Assembly: GCA_020284085.1 (NCBI GenBank)
Contig: JACEVL010000412.1
Span: 547,816 to 611,815, forward strand
Direction of reading: 5' to 3'
Length of the DNA stretch: 64,000 nucleotides
Origin: Aporrectodea caliginosa
Lineage: Eukaryota; Annelida; Clitellata; Crassiclitellata; Lumbricidae
Shown piece after piece: positions 20,960 through 31,764 of this stretch; positions within the stretch are counted from its first letter, which is position 1; each line of letters opens with the position of its first letter. Made by a program: the position numbers and the translations under genes. The notes below the pieces were generated by a model. The model was given only the letters and a program-made list of their open reading frames with translations. It was not told the DNA's origin and did no database searches.

Positions 20960-21765
20960 TACTTATACTATTGTAATGTAGTCTGGGCCCCCGCATATAA
21001 GTCGAACCTCTCAAAGCTCCAGAATCTACCAAAAAGGGCAGTCAGATTTATAGCAAACATTCCCTACAGATCCCACACAGAGATTGAATTTCAGGATCGC
21101 AAAATATTGAAACTAGAATAAATAAGGCATTTTCAATTTGGTGTCTTCATGTATAGGTACAACCATAATTTACTGCCAAACATTTATTAAGGATTTTTTC
21201 AACGCAATATGGTTATCCATCATTACCCCTCTAGAAACCCCAATCCCCCTTTCATCCCGTTTCCCGGCACTAATACGCCACTCTCCTCCATTAAATATGC
21301 AGAACCTATAATTTGGAACGAAATCTCTCTTACCGTATACACTCCTTACCTCTTCTGCATCTCTTTAAACGAGCTCTACGCACCCACATTTTACTCGCAA
21401 CTCAGTAAACTCTTCGGCTACGATAATAACACTTTAATCATCGACCCTGAAAACATCACCACTCACTCATCTCTGATTTAGCACATTAAATACAGAAAAT
21501 GTGCACACTGATTGAATTGAATATATTAGTTAAGTAATAGTTAAGACTCTTTATTGCTAATTTTGATCAAAAGCTTATTTTTCAGTTGGTCTATATACCA
21601 GTTGTACATCATTCCTTCCTAGGTAGCCCTGACCAGCGGGACCTTTGGCCCCTTTTGGGTCTCCTGAGTATCCATACTTGTCTGCCAATGTACTGAATGG
21701 TTTATTTACTTGTTCTGTTTATGGTTACCAAATAAAGAATCAATCAATCAATCAATCATCATCAA
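20960..21765 (+). pseudogene. CR1-like LINE, 3' end
   Basis: The plus-strand translation gives KRAVRFIANIPYRSHTEIEF, FQFGVFMYRYNHNLLPN, then after a stop WNEIS (in AEPIIWNEIS). This is the CR1 C-terminal order also seen at 12355-13560. The 3' UTR has AGCGGGACCTTTGGCCCC and GGGTCTCCTGAGTATCC, then AATAAAGAATCAATCAATCA. The tail merges into the following microsatellite. Several stops interrupt it. Confidence 0.75.
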
Positions 21766-21791
21766 CATCAACAACAACATCAACACCAACG

Positions 21792-21875
<84 letters not shown>

Positions 21876-21880
21876 CCATC

Positions 21881-21917
<37 letters not shown>

Positions 21918-21975
21918 GCAACAACAACAAGAACATAAAAACCAACGTCATTATCATCATTATCATCAACAAGAA
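21766..21975. repeat. (CAT)n and (CAA)n microsatellite
   Basis: Pure CAT repeats at about 21797-21873, then CAA repeats. It directly follows a CR1 tail and may have grown from it. Confidence 0.95.
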
Positions 21976-22015
21976 CAACGACACAAGTCGTCGCGTGATC
22001 GTGATCTTGCGCTTT

Positions 22016-22215
22016 TGAGAGCAGTCGTAATCGTAAACTCCCAATTTCTAAAGCGCTACTCTAGAGCTGAGCGCAGGCTACCAGTTCATTCAAGAGCACT
22101 GCGTCATGTCAGAGGGGTTGTCCACAGATGTGGAAGTAAAGATCCGAGTCCGGTTGCGAGAAAGACCAGAGACAGGATGCAGAATAGTTATGAAAGAAGA
22201 CGTTGGTAAGAGTTG
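22016..22215 (-). pseudogene. L2-like LINE 3' end
   Basis: The minus strand ends CTCAGCTCTAGAGTAGCGC, TTTAGAAATTGGGAG, then TTACGATTACGAC. This is the same terminus and tail type as at 55950-55990 and 28320-28357. The coding part is not recognisable. Confidence 0.55.
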
Positions 22216-22390
22216 TCATCTTCATTGGCCACTAGTCTACATTTTCGCATACGACATAGTCAAGCATCTATGCGTAGTCCGATAAGAAGTCGAGACTCAC
22301 TGCGAAGGTCGCATTCCAGACTTGCTATGATCGGGCGTAGCATTAACACTTTAACCACGACGAGAGTGTACTAAAAGTGAATGGGAAACC
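22216..22390. other. No feature recognised
   Basis: Short unannotated gap. Confidence 0.35.
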
Positions 22391-22765
22391 AATCAATCGT
22401 TTATTTGTAGCCAAACAACAATAAACAATAATGTTACAAATCAGATTGCACTTTTAAGTATAGATTGTTGAATGTCACAAGGGAAGGCCCTGAAGGGATC
22501 AAAGATCCCACTAAGTAGGGACACCTCTATATAATTTCAACAAGAATATGTGGCGACAGAAAGATGTTTTACTTAGTACAACAGTTGTTGACTCGATTAA
22601 CATAAAAAATCTTAACCAACATTAACTAATTTAAACTAAATATCGAAGGTAAAAGGAATGATCCGAGTGGGAAGTGCAGTTAAACACATGGAAATAAAAG
22701 ATTAATACATCAAAGCATTAATAATTACCTTCAACTAAATAAATGCGAAGCTTATTCTTATTCAA
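22391..22765 (-). mobile_element. CR1-like LINE 3' UTR fragment
   Basis: Nearly identical to 51785-52150. It starts at a CAATCAATCG tail and has the 3' UTR signature GGGATCAAAGATCCCACTAAG and GTAGGGACACC. Only UTR and a few terminal codons are present. Two close copies of one subfamily in one window indicate recent activity. Confidence 0.8.
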
Positions 22766-23070
22766 TGCAGTCTCTTATAGGTTTAAAGCGAGAGCCCAAG
22801 CGATTTCTATATTAATTACACTTCTGAGTTACCATTGAGTGTTAATATACATTTCGTCACCTCGTAATCACGTGAACCTCGCCCGATATTATGGAACTAC
22901 ATCAGCAGTGTCACTAAACCTCTTCTAACTCCGGGTTTACTTTTATTATCTTTCGTCTCTTTAGCCTTTATAATATGGCAGCTGCGTTATAATTTTTTAT
23001 GTAGGCCTAAATAGTCACGGGACTCACGGCTTTAAAAGTTTTTCAATTAATTGTTTTAATTTTAAATAAT

Positions 23071-23332
23071 CATGTCTGATGGATACAAGAGTAGCAGTAG
23101 GCCTAGTAGTTTCAGTTTAACGACACTGTGTGATAACAAAGATCATTAGCGTCGCCCGCCTCCTTTATCCAGGCTTGGGACTGGCACTGTTAGAAAGCAA
23201 ACAGTGGCGGAGTTATGGATACAAGAGAAAATACGAGTCTGGATTTGAGAAACAAAAGAAAAAGGAAGAGATAGAAGATGACCTTGAAAAGATGAAGCCT
23301 GAAGGGTTCCTTGCTCCAATCTATGAACATTG
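23071..23332 (+). pseudogene. Interrupted copy of the hAT/ZMYM-like N-terminal ORF
   Basis: ATGTCTGATGGATACAAGAG at 23071-23090 equals the start at 9436. The frame resumes at 23217 (GATACAAGAGAAAATACG) and ends near 23332. About 120 bases intervene, bounded by the repeated TGGATACAAGAG, which looks like an insertion with target duplication. The resumed frame reads YKRKYESGFEKQKKKEEIED, more acidic than the sister copy. Confidence 0.5.
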
Positions 23333-23538
23333 ATACTAACTGCATAAATGACACTTCACTGATCTTCCTCTGTCTCAGCAAATCTCAAAAACGACTATCT
23401 TCCCATGTACTACTTTCATTTGAAAACGAGTAAATGCGAGAAATGACTTTGAAGACATCCCATATGAGTTTGCTAATGAAAATAGTCGTAAAGTTCACAT
23501 AATGCACAGCTTAACTTAATTTTAAGTTAATATCTTAA

Positions 23539-24509
23539 CCCTCGGGCTACCAAGGGGGGGGGTTATTACGACCCCCTAGGTTTTTTGATTAAAAAATTTG
23601 TTCCATTTGGAATATAATTTTGATAATTTAGGTAGCTGTAGCAGGATCATTTGCGCACATTTTGAGGTAAACATCATTGTGATATCTCACGCCATTCAAA
23701 AGTTACACCCGATATACCCCAGGTACCAGGGGGAGTTGATACGACCCCCTTAGTTTTTCGTCTATGGCGTACTCAGTTTTCTTCCTGGAAGAGAAACAAA
23801 TATACCATTCTTTAGAGGGAATGTAGGGCTTCATTTGCATACCTACATCTTTGTCTTTCAAAACCGGAAGTGATCAAAATAAATAATAATACGCGTAATA
23901 TGCGTGAAAAATGGCTGAATGGAAGGACTCCCCCCCTTAGTTTTTTTGTCGGTAGCGTATTCATTTATATTCCTGGAAGAGAAACAAAGATACCATTCTT
24001 TAGAGGGAATGAAGGGCTTCATTTGCATACCTACATCTTTGTCTTTTGAATACCGGAAGTGATCAAAATAAATAATAATACGCGTAATCTGTGTGAAAAT
24101 GGCTGAATAGAGCATTACAACGTAAACCGATATATATGTATGGATATATATGTATGGATGTATATTTATACGTATATAAACATATGTAGGGATGTATGTG
24201 TATCTTGGATACATAGATCAGTTTCAAAACACACATAATTTTATATTTGTTTATCCAAAAAGTACAAAATGTACGCAATAACATAAAATATCGCTAATTA
24301 AGGGGTTCCATTGTTAAAAGTGATGTAATTTCGAGGTGCATTCACATAATGTACAACTAAATATACCATTCTGTGCAGAAATGAATGCTGAATCCAATGC
24401 TGTATTACAAGTTATGATATGTGAAACCAAACACGAAATCCAGAGGGGGAGTCGTCTCAAACCCCCCCTTGGTAGCCGATGTCACAAAAAAAGCTTGGTA
24501 GCCCTAGGG
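23539..24509. mobile_element. piggyBac-type non-autonomous transposon
   Basis: Flanked by TTAA at 23535-23538 and 24510-24513. Inverted termini CCCTCGGGCTACCAAG and CCCTAGGGCTACCAAG differ at one base. The sister copy has a single TTAA at 9757-9760. Interior: no transposase, G/C-run subtermini (GGGGGGGGG, CCCCCCC) and a ~170-base tandem duplication (23788-23920 repeated at about 23962-24105, each with GAGAAACAAA, CATTCTTTAGAGGGAATG and CCGGAAGTGATC). TTAA plus CCCT..AGGG termini are diagnostic of the piggyBac superfamily. Confidence 0.92.
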
Positions 24510-24706
24510 TTAAAGCTAAAGTGTATCAGTAGCTTACAATTACAGAAATTATTCAACAAGAATTTGACATTTAATTTTTTTCATTTTCACGTCAAATTCA
24601 ATCATTAAACTTATTTTTTAATATATCATTTTCAGACTTTCGTAGGCCCTTGAAAGGTTCGTAGGCAATAATAGTACTATAGACTCAGTGCCTACTGTGT
24701 CTAATG

Positions 24707-25525
24707 CAGGGTTGTCCAACCTTTTCGGGCGAGGGGGCCACATGACAATTTTTCTAAGACCTCGGGGGCCGTAGAAAATATTTAATCAATGATTTAAAAA
24801 TTCGACGCATAAGCCTACTAAAGAACAATAATTTTACTTGCCTACATGACGATCAGGTACCACACAGTCACATTTTTGCTGATTTGCTTGTACTATTGGG
24901 ATACTTGACATTGCTTTTGCCTGCACATGTACTCCGTATGTGCTTCAACAGTTGATGTAGCTATTCTAAGTATTGTAGTTAAATGTCCATCCGTATGCAG
25001 TGATCTTGAGTTTTTTTAATGTTTGCCATTGTAGTCAAAAACTGTTCACAACAATATGTACTGCCAAAGAGTGCAATATATACCTAAGTGCAGGATAGGA
25101 CATATTTTGGAAAAGGTTCTTAGTAGTAGGCCTATATTCCTGCTATCCTTTCTTGACAGATTAAGCAAACAACACCCTCAGAATGCTCAATGACGAAACA
25201 TTCCTCGGTCAACACATTTTTAAAACTATACATTCGGAGTCAATTTTTGCTTTTTGCTTGCACTTATTGACCGCCATGGTTATTTGAGGCAGAAAACAAC
25301 ATTAAGTATTGCAATACAGTTACACAGAACTAGCACCGAAACTTCGTGTGACTTTTGAAGCAAATAATCATAGTAAATTTTCAATACCGGGCCAATTAGC
25401 GACGTAGTATGCAATTCCCAATTTTAGACAGACAAAAACTCAATATGTTTAAAGGCTCGGCGGGCCGGATGAACTCACTCGGCGGGCCGGATAGTGGCCC
25501 GCGGGCCGTAGGTTGGACAGGCCTG
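24707..25525. mobile_element. hAT-type non-autonomous transposon
   Basis: Termini CAGGGTTGTCCAACCT and (inverted) CAGGCCTGTCCAACCT. The 8-bp duplication GTCTAATG lies at 24699-24706 and 25526-25533, with a single copy at 9942-9949 in the sister duplicate. Subterminal GGGGGCC and GGCGGGCCGG blocks recall Charlie-like hAT elements. No transposase domain was recognised in the 819 bp. Confidence 0.92.
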
Positions 25526-25533
25526 GTCTAATG

Positions 25534-26684
25534 GATAATGCTACCCTGACGCTTCGTCGTGTATTTCAAAGCCTATGCCTATCATGCACATAGTGTCGGC
25601 CATTAGTTCCGCATCAAATGGTTTTGATAACCGTCTTGAATGCCTACCATTGAGTGCCTCATGTTGTGTAGGCTGCTTTCAGCTCAACGTATGTCAGCTG
25701 TCACGGTACACAATCTAGATATACTTCAATAACGGAAAACATCCAAATGGCCACCTGCACACAGTATCTTAATGAACGCCTGCAGAGCGTAGCAGTTCAG
25801 GTGTTCCTGATCCATTTGTAGCCAAATGAAATGCATCCGATATTCCAATAGAACAAAGTAGATCTAACATGCCACACAGTCGCATGGAAGCACATTCACA
25901 AAAGCGGTCGAGGTAATGGTTAAGTGCTTTGACGTGGTTCTCTATTGGTCACTCTTAGCATTATATGAATCGGCACGTAATGGGTATTTTCAGGAAAAGA
26001 TGCTCATTAAATGCGGTGAGAAAAGCACAGATTTCTTAGATGGGCTTAAAAGGTATCTGCCGCCAACCATCAGATCAAACATGGCCAAATGCGAGACAAT
26101 AAGAGCATAGATGTAGACACTGGTAAGGAAAAGGGCGACAGAAAAATATTGATGCAGACAAAGTCTAAAAATTCCAATTAATTTCTGTTTGACGCTATGA
26201 ATTTGTTCCGTTTCTCTGTATACCTCTATGTATGCATATCTCTCACTCCGTCGCTCGCATGCACGCATACAACAGCAAACACACAAGGGCATCGACGGTT
26301 TCTTTGTGTTCCCGTATCGATACTCGCGGCACAGCAGAAGTGAAAACCAATAAATAGGAACCAGCATCTGATTTATTAATATTCTTAGACGTGCGCCGAC
26401 TGCGTTATTCTGAATTTATTTGCGACTCTAGCTGCGTTTCAGAATCGTATTTTACATTGTTTATTGCCTATTATTTTGTAATTGGAAACAATTAAATCAA
26501 GTGTTATCTTTCTCGCAGTACAATCATACAGTTGGATCACGGTACGAATTAGTTAATTTTTCAAGGCTCTGCATTCAAGATCTATCGGCGTATTTCTTGA
26601 TAAACATAAGTTTTCCGGACAAGCCAGGCAAGTATGAGACAATGGCAGGTTGCAACCGAATTAAGGGGCTGCCGTAGCAATGAT
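25534..26684. other. Non-coding part of direct duplication
   Basis: Aligns with 9950-11151. No gene recognised. Confidence 0.5.
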
Positions 26685-27001
26685 CGGTGATGGGCAAAAC
26701 TTAACTGAAAATTTGCAAACTTTTAGTTTAACTATTGTTTTAGTTAAGGCAGAAGTTTAACTAAAAAATTGTTTAGTAGAAGCCAAAGTTTAACTAATAT
26801 TTTTTAGTTATAAACTTAAAAGTTTAACTAATATTTTTTTAGTTATTAGTTTAAGAAACAATATCAGCAACTATCTTCCGCTATGATTGTCACGAGTAAT
26901 TGGTTTTATTACTCAAGTCAAGTGAACTGCATTGCACTGCACGATTAGCAACTCTCTTCATGATTTCTTGTTAGACTATAATTAGTTAGTGTCCATCACT
27001 G
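26685..27001. mobile_element. hAT-like MITE, shortened sister of 11152-11685
   Basis: Same insertion point (GCAATGAT at 26677-26684, GCAATTAT following). The first terminus is CGGTGATGGG and the second CCATCACTG. About 200 bases of interior present in the sister copy are missing here, including the part around 11540-11640. Confidence 0.75.
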
Positions 27002-27062
27002 GCAATTATTACAAGAATACTTACATGTACATTCTCACTAGTTATTTAAGCCTAACTTGAGT

Positions 27063-27312
<250 letters not shown>

Positions 27313-27496
27313 ATGCTCTGCGTCGAAAGCCTCAAATTTATTGTCTACTATGAAACCGCAACCTGTTTTCTAATTATTTTATGCTATGATTAAAGATACA
27401 AATGCTACAGACCTTTGATTGATGTGATTATAAGACGTCAAGAGTAATTATATGTGAATATGCACCCGTTAGAATTTGAACGGTAATAGTTACTGA

Positions 27497-27990
27497 CAAC
27501 TGACAACTTTATTTCCAGAAGCACAATGCATATAACAATTAACAACAATTATAACTTAACTATTACATATCAGTGCATGAAGACCCAAAAGGGGCACAAG
27601 CCCCGCTTTTTCTTTTAACAATAATCATTTATGGCTGGTTAGTCAGTTAAAGAAAGGTTCAACTCAATAATGTTCTTAACTAAATAATAACATTACAATT
27701 TACTAAGAAGATCAATATGTAAGAAAGAAAGGTTCAACTCAATAATGTTCTTAACTAAATAATAACATTGCAATTTACAAATAAGATCAATATCTAAACA
27801 ATTCGATGAAACAGTGTTAAATGAAGTATGGTTAATCCTTCAAGTAACTATTCCACAGCTTCTTAAATTGGGTGTATGTGGGTGCATTCCGAATACTCAT
27901 CGGTACTGCATTCCAAATTTTTGGACCACTACAACAAATTGAAAATCTACGATAAAGTGCGTGCATATATGACATATAAACAATAAAATG
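27497..27990 (-). pseudogene. CR1-like LINE 3' end
   Basis: The minus-strand frame 28023-27832 includes RFSICCSGPKIWNAVPMSIR and FKKLWNSYLKD, the last block of CR1/L2 ORF2. The 3' UTR includes GCGGGGCTTGTGCCCC and CCTTTTGGGTC and ends near GTTGTCAGT. It contains an internal ~70-base repeat, AGGTTCAACTCAATAATGTT, at 27655 and 27729. Absent from the sister duplicate. Confidence 0.7.
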
Positions 27991-28253
27991 TTGCAACATT
28001 TTTAGTAATTGCGATGTAGCCAATAGGCTAAAGACTAAGGTATCATTAGAGCCGCGTCATAGATTGCATAACACGTGGAACCATTTCCCAGTTGAGCCTC
28101 AACCTAGGCCTACGTTGGAAGATTGAATGCCGATCCAATAGCAGTAGGCTTATTACCGAGATTAGATAATATAGTTTAGCAGTGTCAATGGAGCATGGTA
28201 CGAATTAACTACACCTTGGAATAATCGTCTGTAATAATTATATGCCTTAATCA

Positions 28254-28355
28254 ACAGCGATCGTGAATAAGCTGGTGCCCAGCGCTCGTGAATAAGCTGG
28301 TGCCCTGCGCTTGGCTTTCGAGTGGCGCTTTAGAAATTTGGAGATTACGATTACG
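28254..28355 (+). mobile_element. L2-like 3' tail insertion
   Basis: Contains CGTGAATAAGCTGGTGCCC twice, then GAGTGGCGCTTTAGAAATTT and a GATTACGATTACGATT tail. It interrupts ATGCCTTA..TCGATTATTGAACG, which is continuous at about 14310-14337. Confidence 0.7.
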
Positions 28356-28518
28356 ATTATTGAACGCTTTGACACTTGATGTAGGCTACTCAGATACTCT
28401 TTAGCAGCACTGCGAATTTCGGGATGTGTTTTTTGCGTATCAGCGACTATCAATTGTATTTATATAGCACTTCTCATAGCATAAGCCTTTCAGAAGCGCT
28501 CCCAGTGCAAGGTACTCC

Positions 28519-29309
28519 GCCTCAAGGCGATAGCAGCCCCACATGCGGGGGACTGGCTGCTGGCCCTCCCCGTCACCAACTGCGGGCTTAGGCTGGATGA
28601 TGAGTCGGTCAGGGTGGCGGCGGGTTTGCGACTAGGGGTCCAGCTTTGCGAGCCACATGGGTGCCCCTGCGGCGCTCCGGTGATGGCAAATGGCCATCAC
28701 GGGCTCTCCTGCGCCCTTGGCCCAGGTCGCTTGCCTAGACATGCATCTCTGAATGATCTAATCTTTCGGAGCTTGGTCCGTGCAGGCTTTCCATCCACAA
28801 AGGAGCCCGTGGGCCTCGTGAGGACAGACGGTAGGAGACCAGATGGCCTTACCCTCATCCCTTGGCGCGTCGGGCGATGCCTTATATGGGAGACGCGACT
28901 GTGACGGACACCCTGGCCGCTTCCTATTTGCCGGACACGTCCCATGCTGCAGGTGCGGCGGCTGAGAGAGCGTCGGCCCGCAAAATCGACAAATACATCG
29001 AACTATCCTCCACCTACCAGTTCATCACTCTGGCGTTCGAAACCTTGGGCCCGATCAACAACGAAGGCCTGGCCTTCCTTTCGGACCTGGGACAGAAGCT
29101 TTGCACCGTCACGGGGGACCAACGGGAAACATCTTTTTTATTCCAACGCCTCTCGCTAACAATTCAACGTTTTAATGCGGTGGCGTTCAGAGGCACTTTC
29201 ACCAGCCAGGAAACAGACGAATAGGGCCATTCCGGATATTTTACATTCTAAATAGTTAATATTCAAGTCCCTGAGGGATCCTGTATACCTCGGGGCATTA
29301 AAAAATAAA
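28519..29309 (+). pseudogene. RLE-type retrotransposon, zinc-finger plus endonuclease end
   Basis: Begins in mid-protein (APHAGDWLLALPVTNCGLRL), then GLRLGVQLCEP, a CCHC-like motif (CPCGAPVMANGHHGLSC) and the endonuclease core TDGRRPDGLTLIPWRVGR. A frameshift near 28880 leads to ATVTDTLAASYLP. The C-terminal block follows (ETLGPINNEGLAFLSDLG, GDQRETSFLFQRLSL, QRFNAVAFRGTF) with a stop at 29222. The 3' UTR ends TCCCTGAGGGATCCTG, ACCTCGGGGC, AT, poly(A) and TAATAATA. It starts exactly where the direct duplication's L2 homology ends. Confidence 0.88.
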
Positions 29310-29788
29310 TAATAATAGGTCGGATGGCAAAAGACCGGACGGGCAGGCCCTAATACCGTGGAGTGGTGGACGGACCTTGCTATGGGACGCGACGGTGGTG
29401 GACACGGTAGCCGCTTCATATATTTCGGAGACAGTGGCCGCGGCTGGTGGGGCAGCAGAGATGGCCGCCGCAAGGAAACACGCCAGGTAGGCCTACTCAG
29501 AGCTGGAAAGGAGATACACCTTCGTTCCCGTCGCCATAGAAACCTCCGGTCCCTTCAACAGAGAGGGCCTCGCCTTCTTATCGGAGACCGGAAGCCGACT
29601 GTCGAAGACTACCAGCGACATGCGCGAAACAAGCTTCCTCTTCCAAGGCCTATCGGTCATGATCCAACGCTTCAACGCGGTAGCTTTCCAGGGTACCATG
29701 TCAAGGCTGCCGGGAGCCGACGAGCGGCGATCTCTGGACAGATCCAACAGAGGATATCGATAATAGAGCTACTTTTAGCCAACACTCC
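29310..29788 (+). pseudogene. RLE-type retrotransposon, endonuclease end (second in chain)
   Basis: Starts against the TAATAATA of the preceding copy with DGKRPDGQALIP, then LLWDATVVDTVAASYISE, AIETSGPFNREGLAFLSETG, DMRETSFLFQGLSV and QRFNAVAFQGT. It is heavily 5' truncated; the frame shifts at least twice. It ends at the next (TAA)n array. Confidence 0.82.

Positions 29789-29878
<90 letters not shown>
29789..29878. repeat. (TAA)n microsatellite
   Basis: About 90 uninterrupted bases between two retrotransposon fragments. Confidence 0.95.
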
Positions 29879-29879
<1 letters not shown>

Positions 29880-30188
29880 ACTGCCATTTTGCCATCTTAC
29901 TGCTTTGTGCCCTTGGCCTTTGAAACGCTGGGTCCAATAAACCAAGAAGGCCTTGATCTGATAAACCTCCTTGGCTACCGGCTTGCTCAAACATCAGGAG
30001 ATAACAGAGAGACAACTTTTCTCTTTCAGCGCATATCTATGACTATTCAGCGCTTCAATGCAGTTGCTTTCTCTAGCACTTTCCTAACAAACCAAACCAT
30101 CTGTGAAGACTAGCCATTCCAGAACAACAAGCCCCCCTAATTTTTGCAATCCTGAGGGATCATATGTACCTCGGGGAAAAAAAAAAAA

Positions 30189-30190
<2 letters not shown>
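29879..30190 (+). pseudogene. RLE-type retrotransposon, C-terminal end (third in chain)
   Basis: Starts right after (TAA)n. Frame: CFVPLAFETLGPINQEGLDL, GDNRETTFLFQRISM, QRFNAVAFSSTF, then a stop at 30113. The 3' UTR carries CCTGAGGGATCATATGTACC, TCGGGG and poly(A), followed by (TAA)n at 30191-30217. Confidence 0.85.
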
Positions 30191-30217
<27 letters not shown>

Positions 30218-30220
<3 letters not shown>

Positions 30221-30630
30221 CATCGCAAAACGAAGGTGCGGCAGCTGAAAAGGCAGCTCGCAACAAGGAAAACAAATATGCCGCTATCTCACAATCACAT
30301 CATTTCGTCCCTGTTGCAGTCGAAACTTCAGGAAGCTGGCACACAGAATCACTGCAGTTTGTTCATGAACTAGGATGCAAGATCTCAGCAGCGACAGACG
30401 ACCAGCGTGAGACCAGTCATCTTCTACAACGCTTATCAGTCGCCCTACAAATCGGGAACTCTCTATCTCTTTTAGGCACCTCAGATTGCAACAACAGTAG
30501 CCCAGGACTGAACGACGGCTAATAAAAATATTGAAAACAGTTACTTTTAATCAGTCTGTACATAAGCTTATATTTGTTGGCTTTATGAAGAAATAATAAA
30601 TAAATAAAAAAAGAAATAAATTTGTCTTAT
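30218..30630 (+). pseudogene. RLE-type retrotransposon, C-terminal end (fourth in chain)
   Basis: Starts after (TAA)n with NEGAAAEKAARNKENKYA, then FVPVAVETSGSWHTESLQF, DDQRETSHLLQRLSV and a stop near 30522. The 3' UTR is different from the other copies (no CCTGAGGGATC block); it ends in AAATAAATAAA and a short (TAA)n at 30630, where the right inverted-duplication arm starts. Confidence 0.8.
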
Positions 30631-31262
30631 AATAATAATAATTAATCTAAATATAGATATCGATGGTCTCTGCGTCCTTGTTTCGCATTGTTCGCGTACA
30701 CGATGACGTCAGATTAGATCATTAACGGTTTTTACGTCACTTCCGCCCAGCTTGCCGATCAGTCGACTAACATCTGAGATTAATTTTGTAACTACAACAT
30801 TCTCATTTAAGTTCTAGATTTATCTTTTAGATTTAGGCTTTATATTATCATTTTTCCATCGAAAGAAGTCTACGGAAATGTTCGCCTTCGCTCTCAAGTG
30901 CTTTCTGGCGATCACCTGTAAGATTTATTTTCAAATTTCTAAAAATAAAATTTTCATCACGAGCTCCGACCATAGGCGCCGACTCTTTAAAGGGAGCCGT
31001 GGGTGCGAGTGCATACAGAAGGAAAATTCAGTGGGCGCGTCGCACCCAGAAGAATTCGGACCTTAGATTCAAATATTTCACAAATACTCAACATTGCATG
31101 ATCTCACAGCCCGTCTATAAATAATAAATAAATAATAACACTGTCACGTGAGTTGCGTTTCAAATACTTTTTCTAACCACGGAACCCTCGACAAGTAAAC
31201 AATTTTCTTTCTCCGAAAATGCGCTAAAACTCACCTACGGCAATGTAGAACATAACATTTTT

Positions 31263-31764
31263 GGTAAAGTCGTAGTTTACGTTGCTAAATTATTCTAATG
31301 TCTTCAATGCCGTACTTGGCGTTGGTAAGTAAGAAGTCTACCTATGTGCATGTTAACTATCATCAATCCACCTTCCATTTCATTAAGAAATTTTTCATCA
31401 ATCCAACTTCTATTTAATTTGAACAAATTACTTTTATCAATCCAACTTCTATTTCATGAAAGAAATATTTTTCATCAATGGAACTTTTATTTAAGCAAAG
31501 ATTATATTCTCATGGATCCAGCTTCTAATTACGGAAACAATTATTTTCATCAATCCACTTTCTATTGAATCCAAAACTTAATTTCATCCATCGAGCTTCT
31601 ATTTACGGGAAAAATTATTTCGATCGATCCAACTTCAATTTCGAACACAGGAACGTTTTCATCAATCCCACTTCCATTTAAGGAAACAATTTCTTTCATC
31701 AATCCAGCTTCCATTTTACAGTGACAACATCAAATAATTTAGCAACGTAAACTACGACTTTACC
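31263..31764. mobile_element. MITE with long inverted termini and minisatellite core
   Basis: Termini are a ~30-base inverted repeat beginning GGTAAAGTCGTAGTTTACG. The target duplication is ACATTTTT at 31255-31262 and 31765-31772, with a single copy at 5288-5295 (as AAAAATGT) in the other arm. The core is about ten degenerate ~40-base units around TTTCATCAATCCAACTTC. The same units occur at 50270-50510. No coding capacity. Confidence 0.88.

Noticed and set aside
21645..22044. Ser-, Ile- and Met-run proteins over CAT/CAA repeats
   Set aside because: Microsatellite translations in several frames, as also at 20671-20952, 27042-27353, 29672-30015, 35056-35437, 40833-41233 and 42494-42715.
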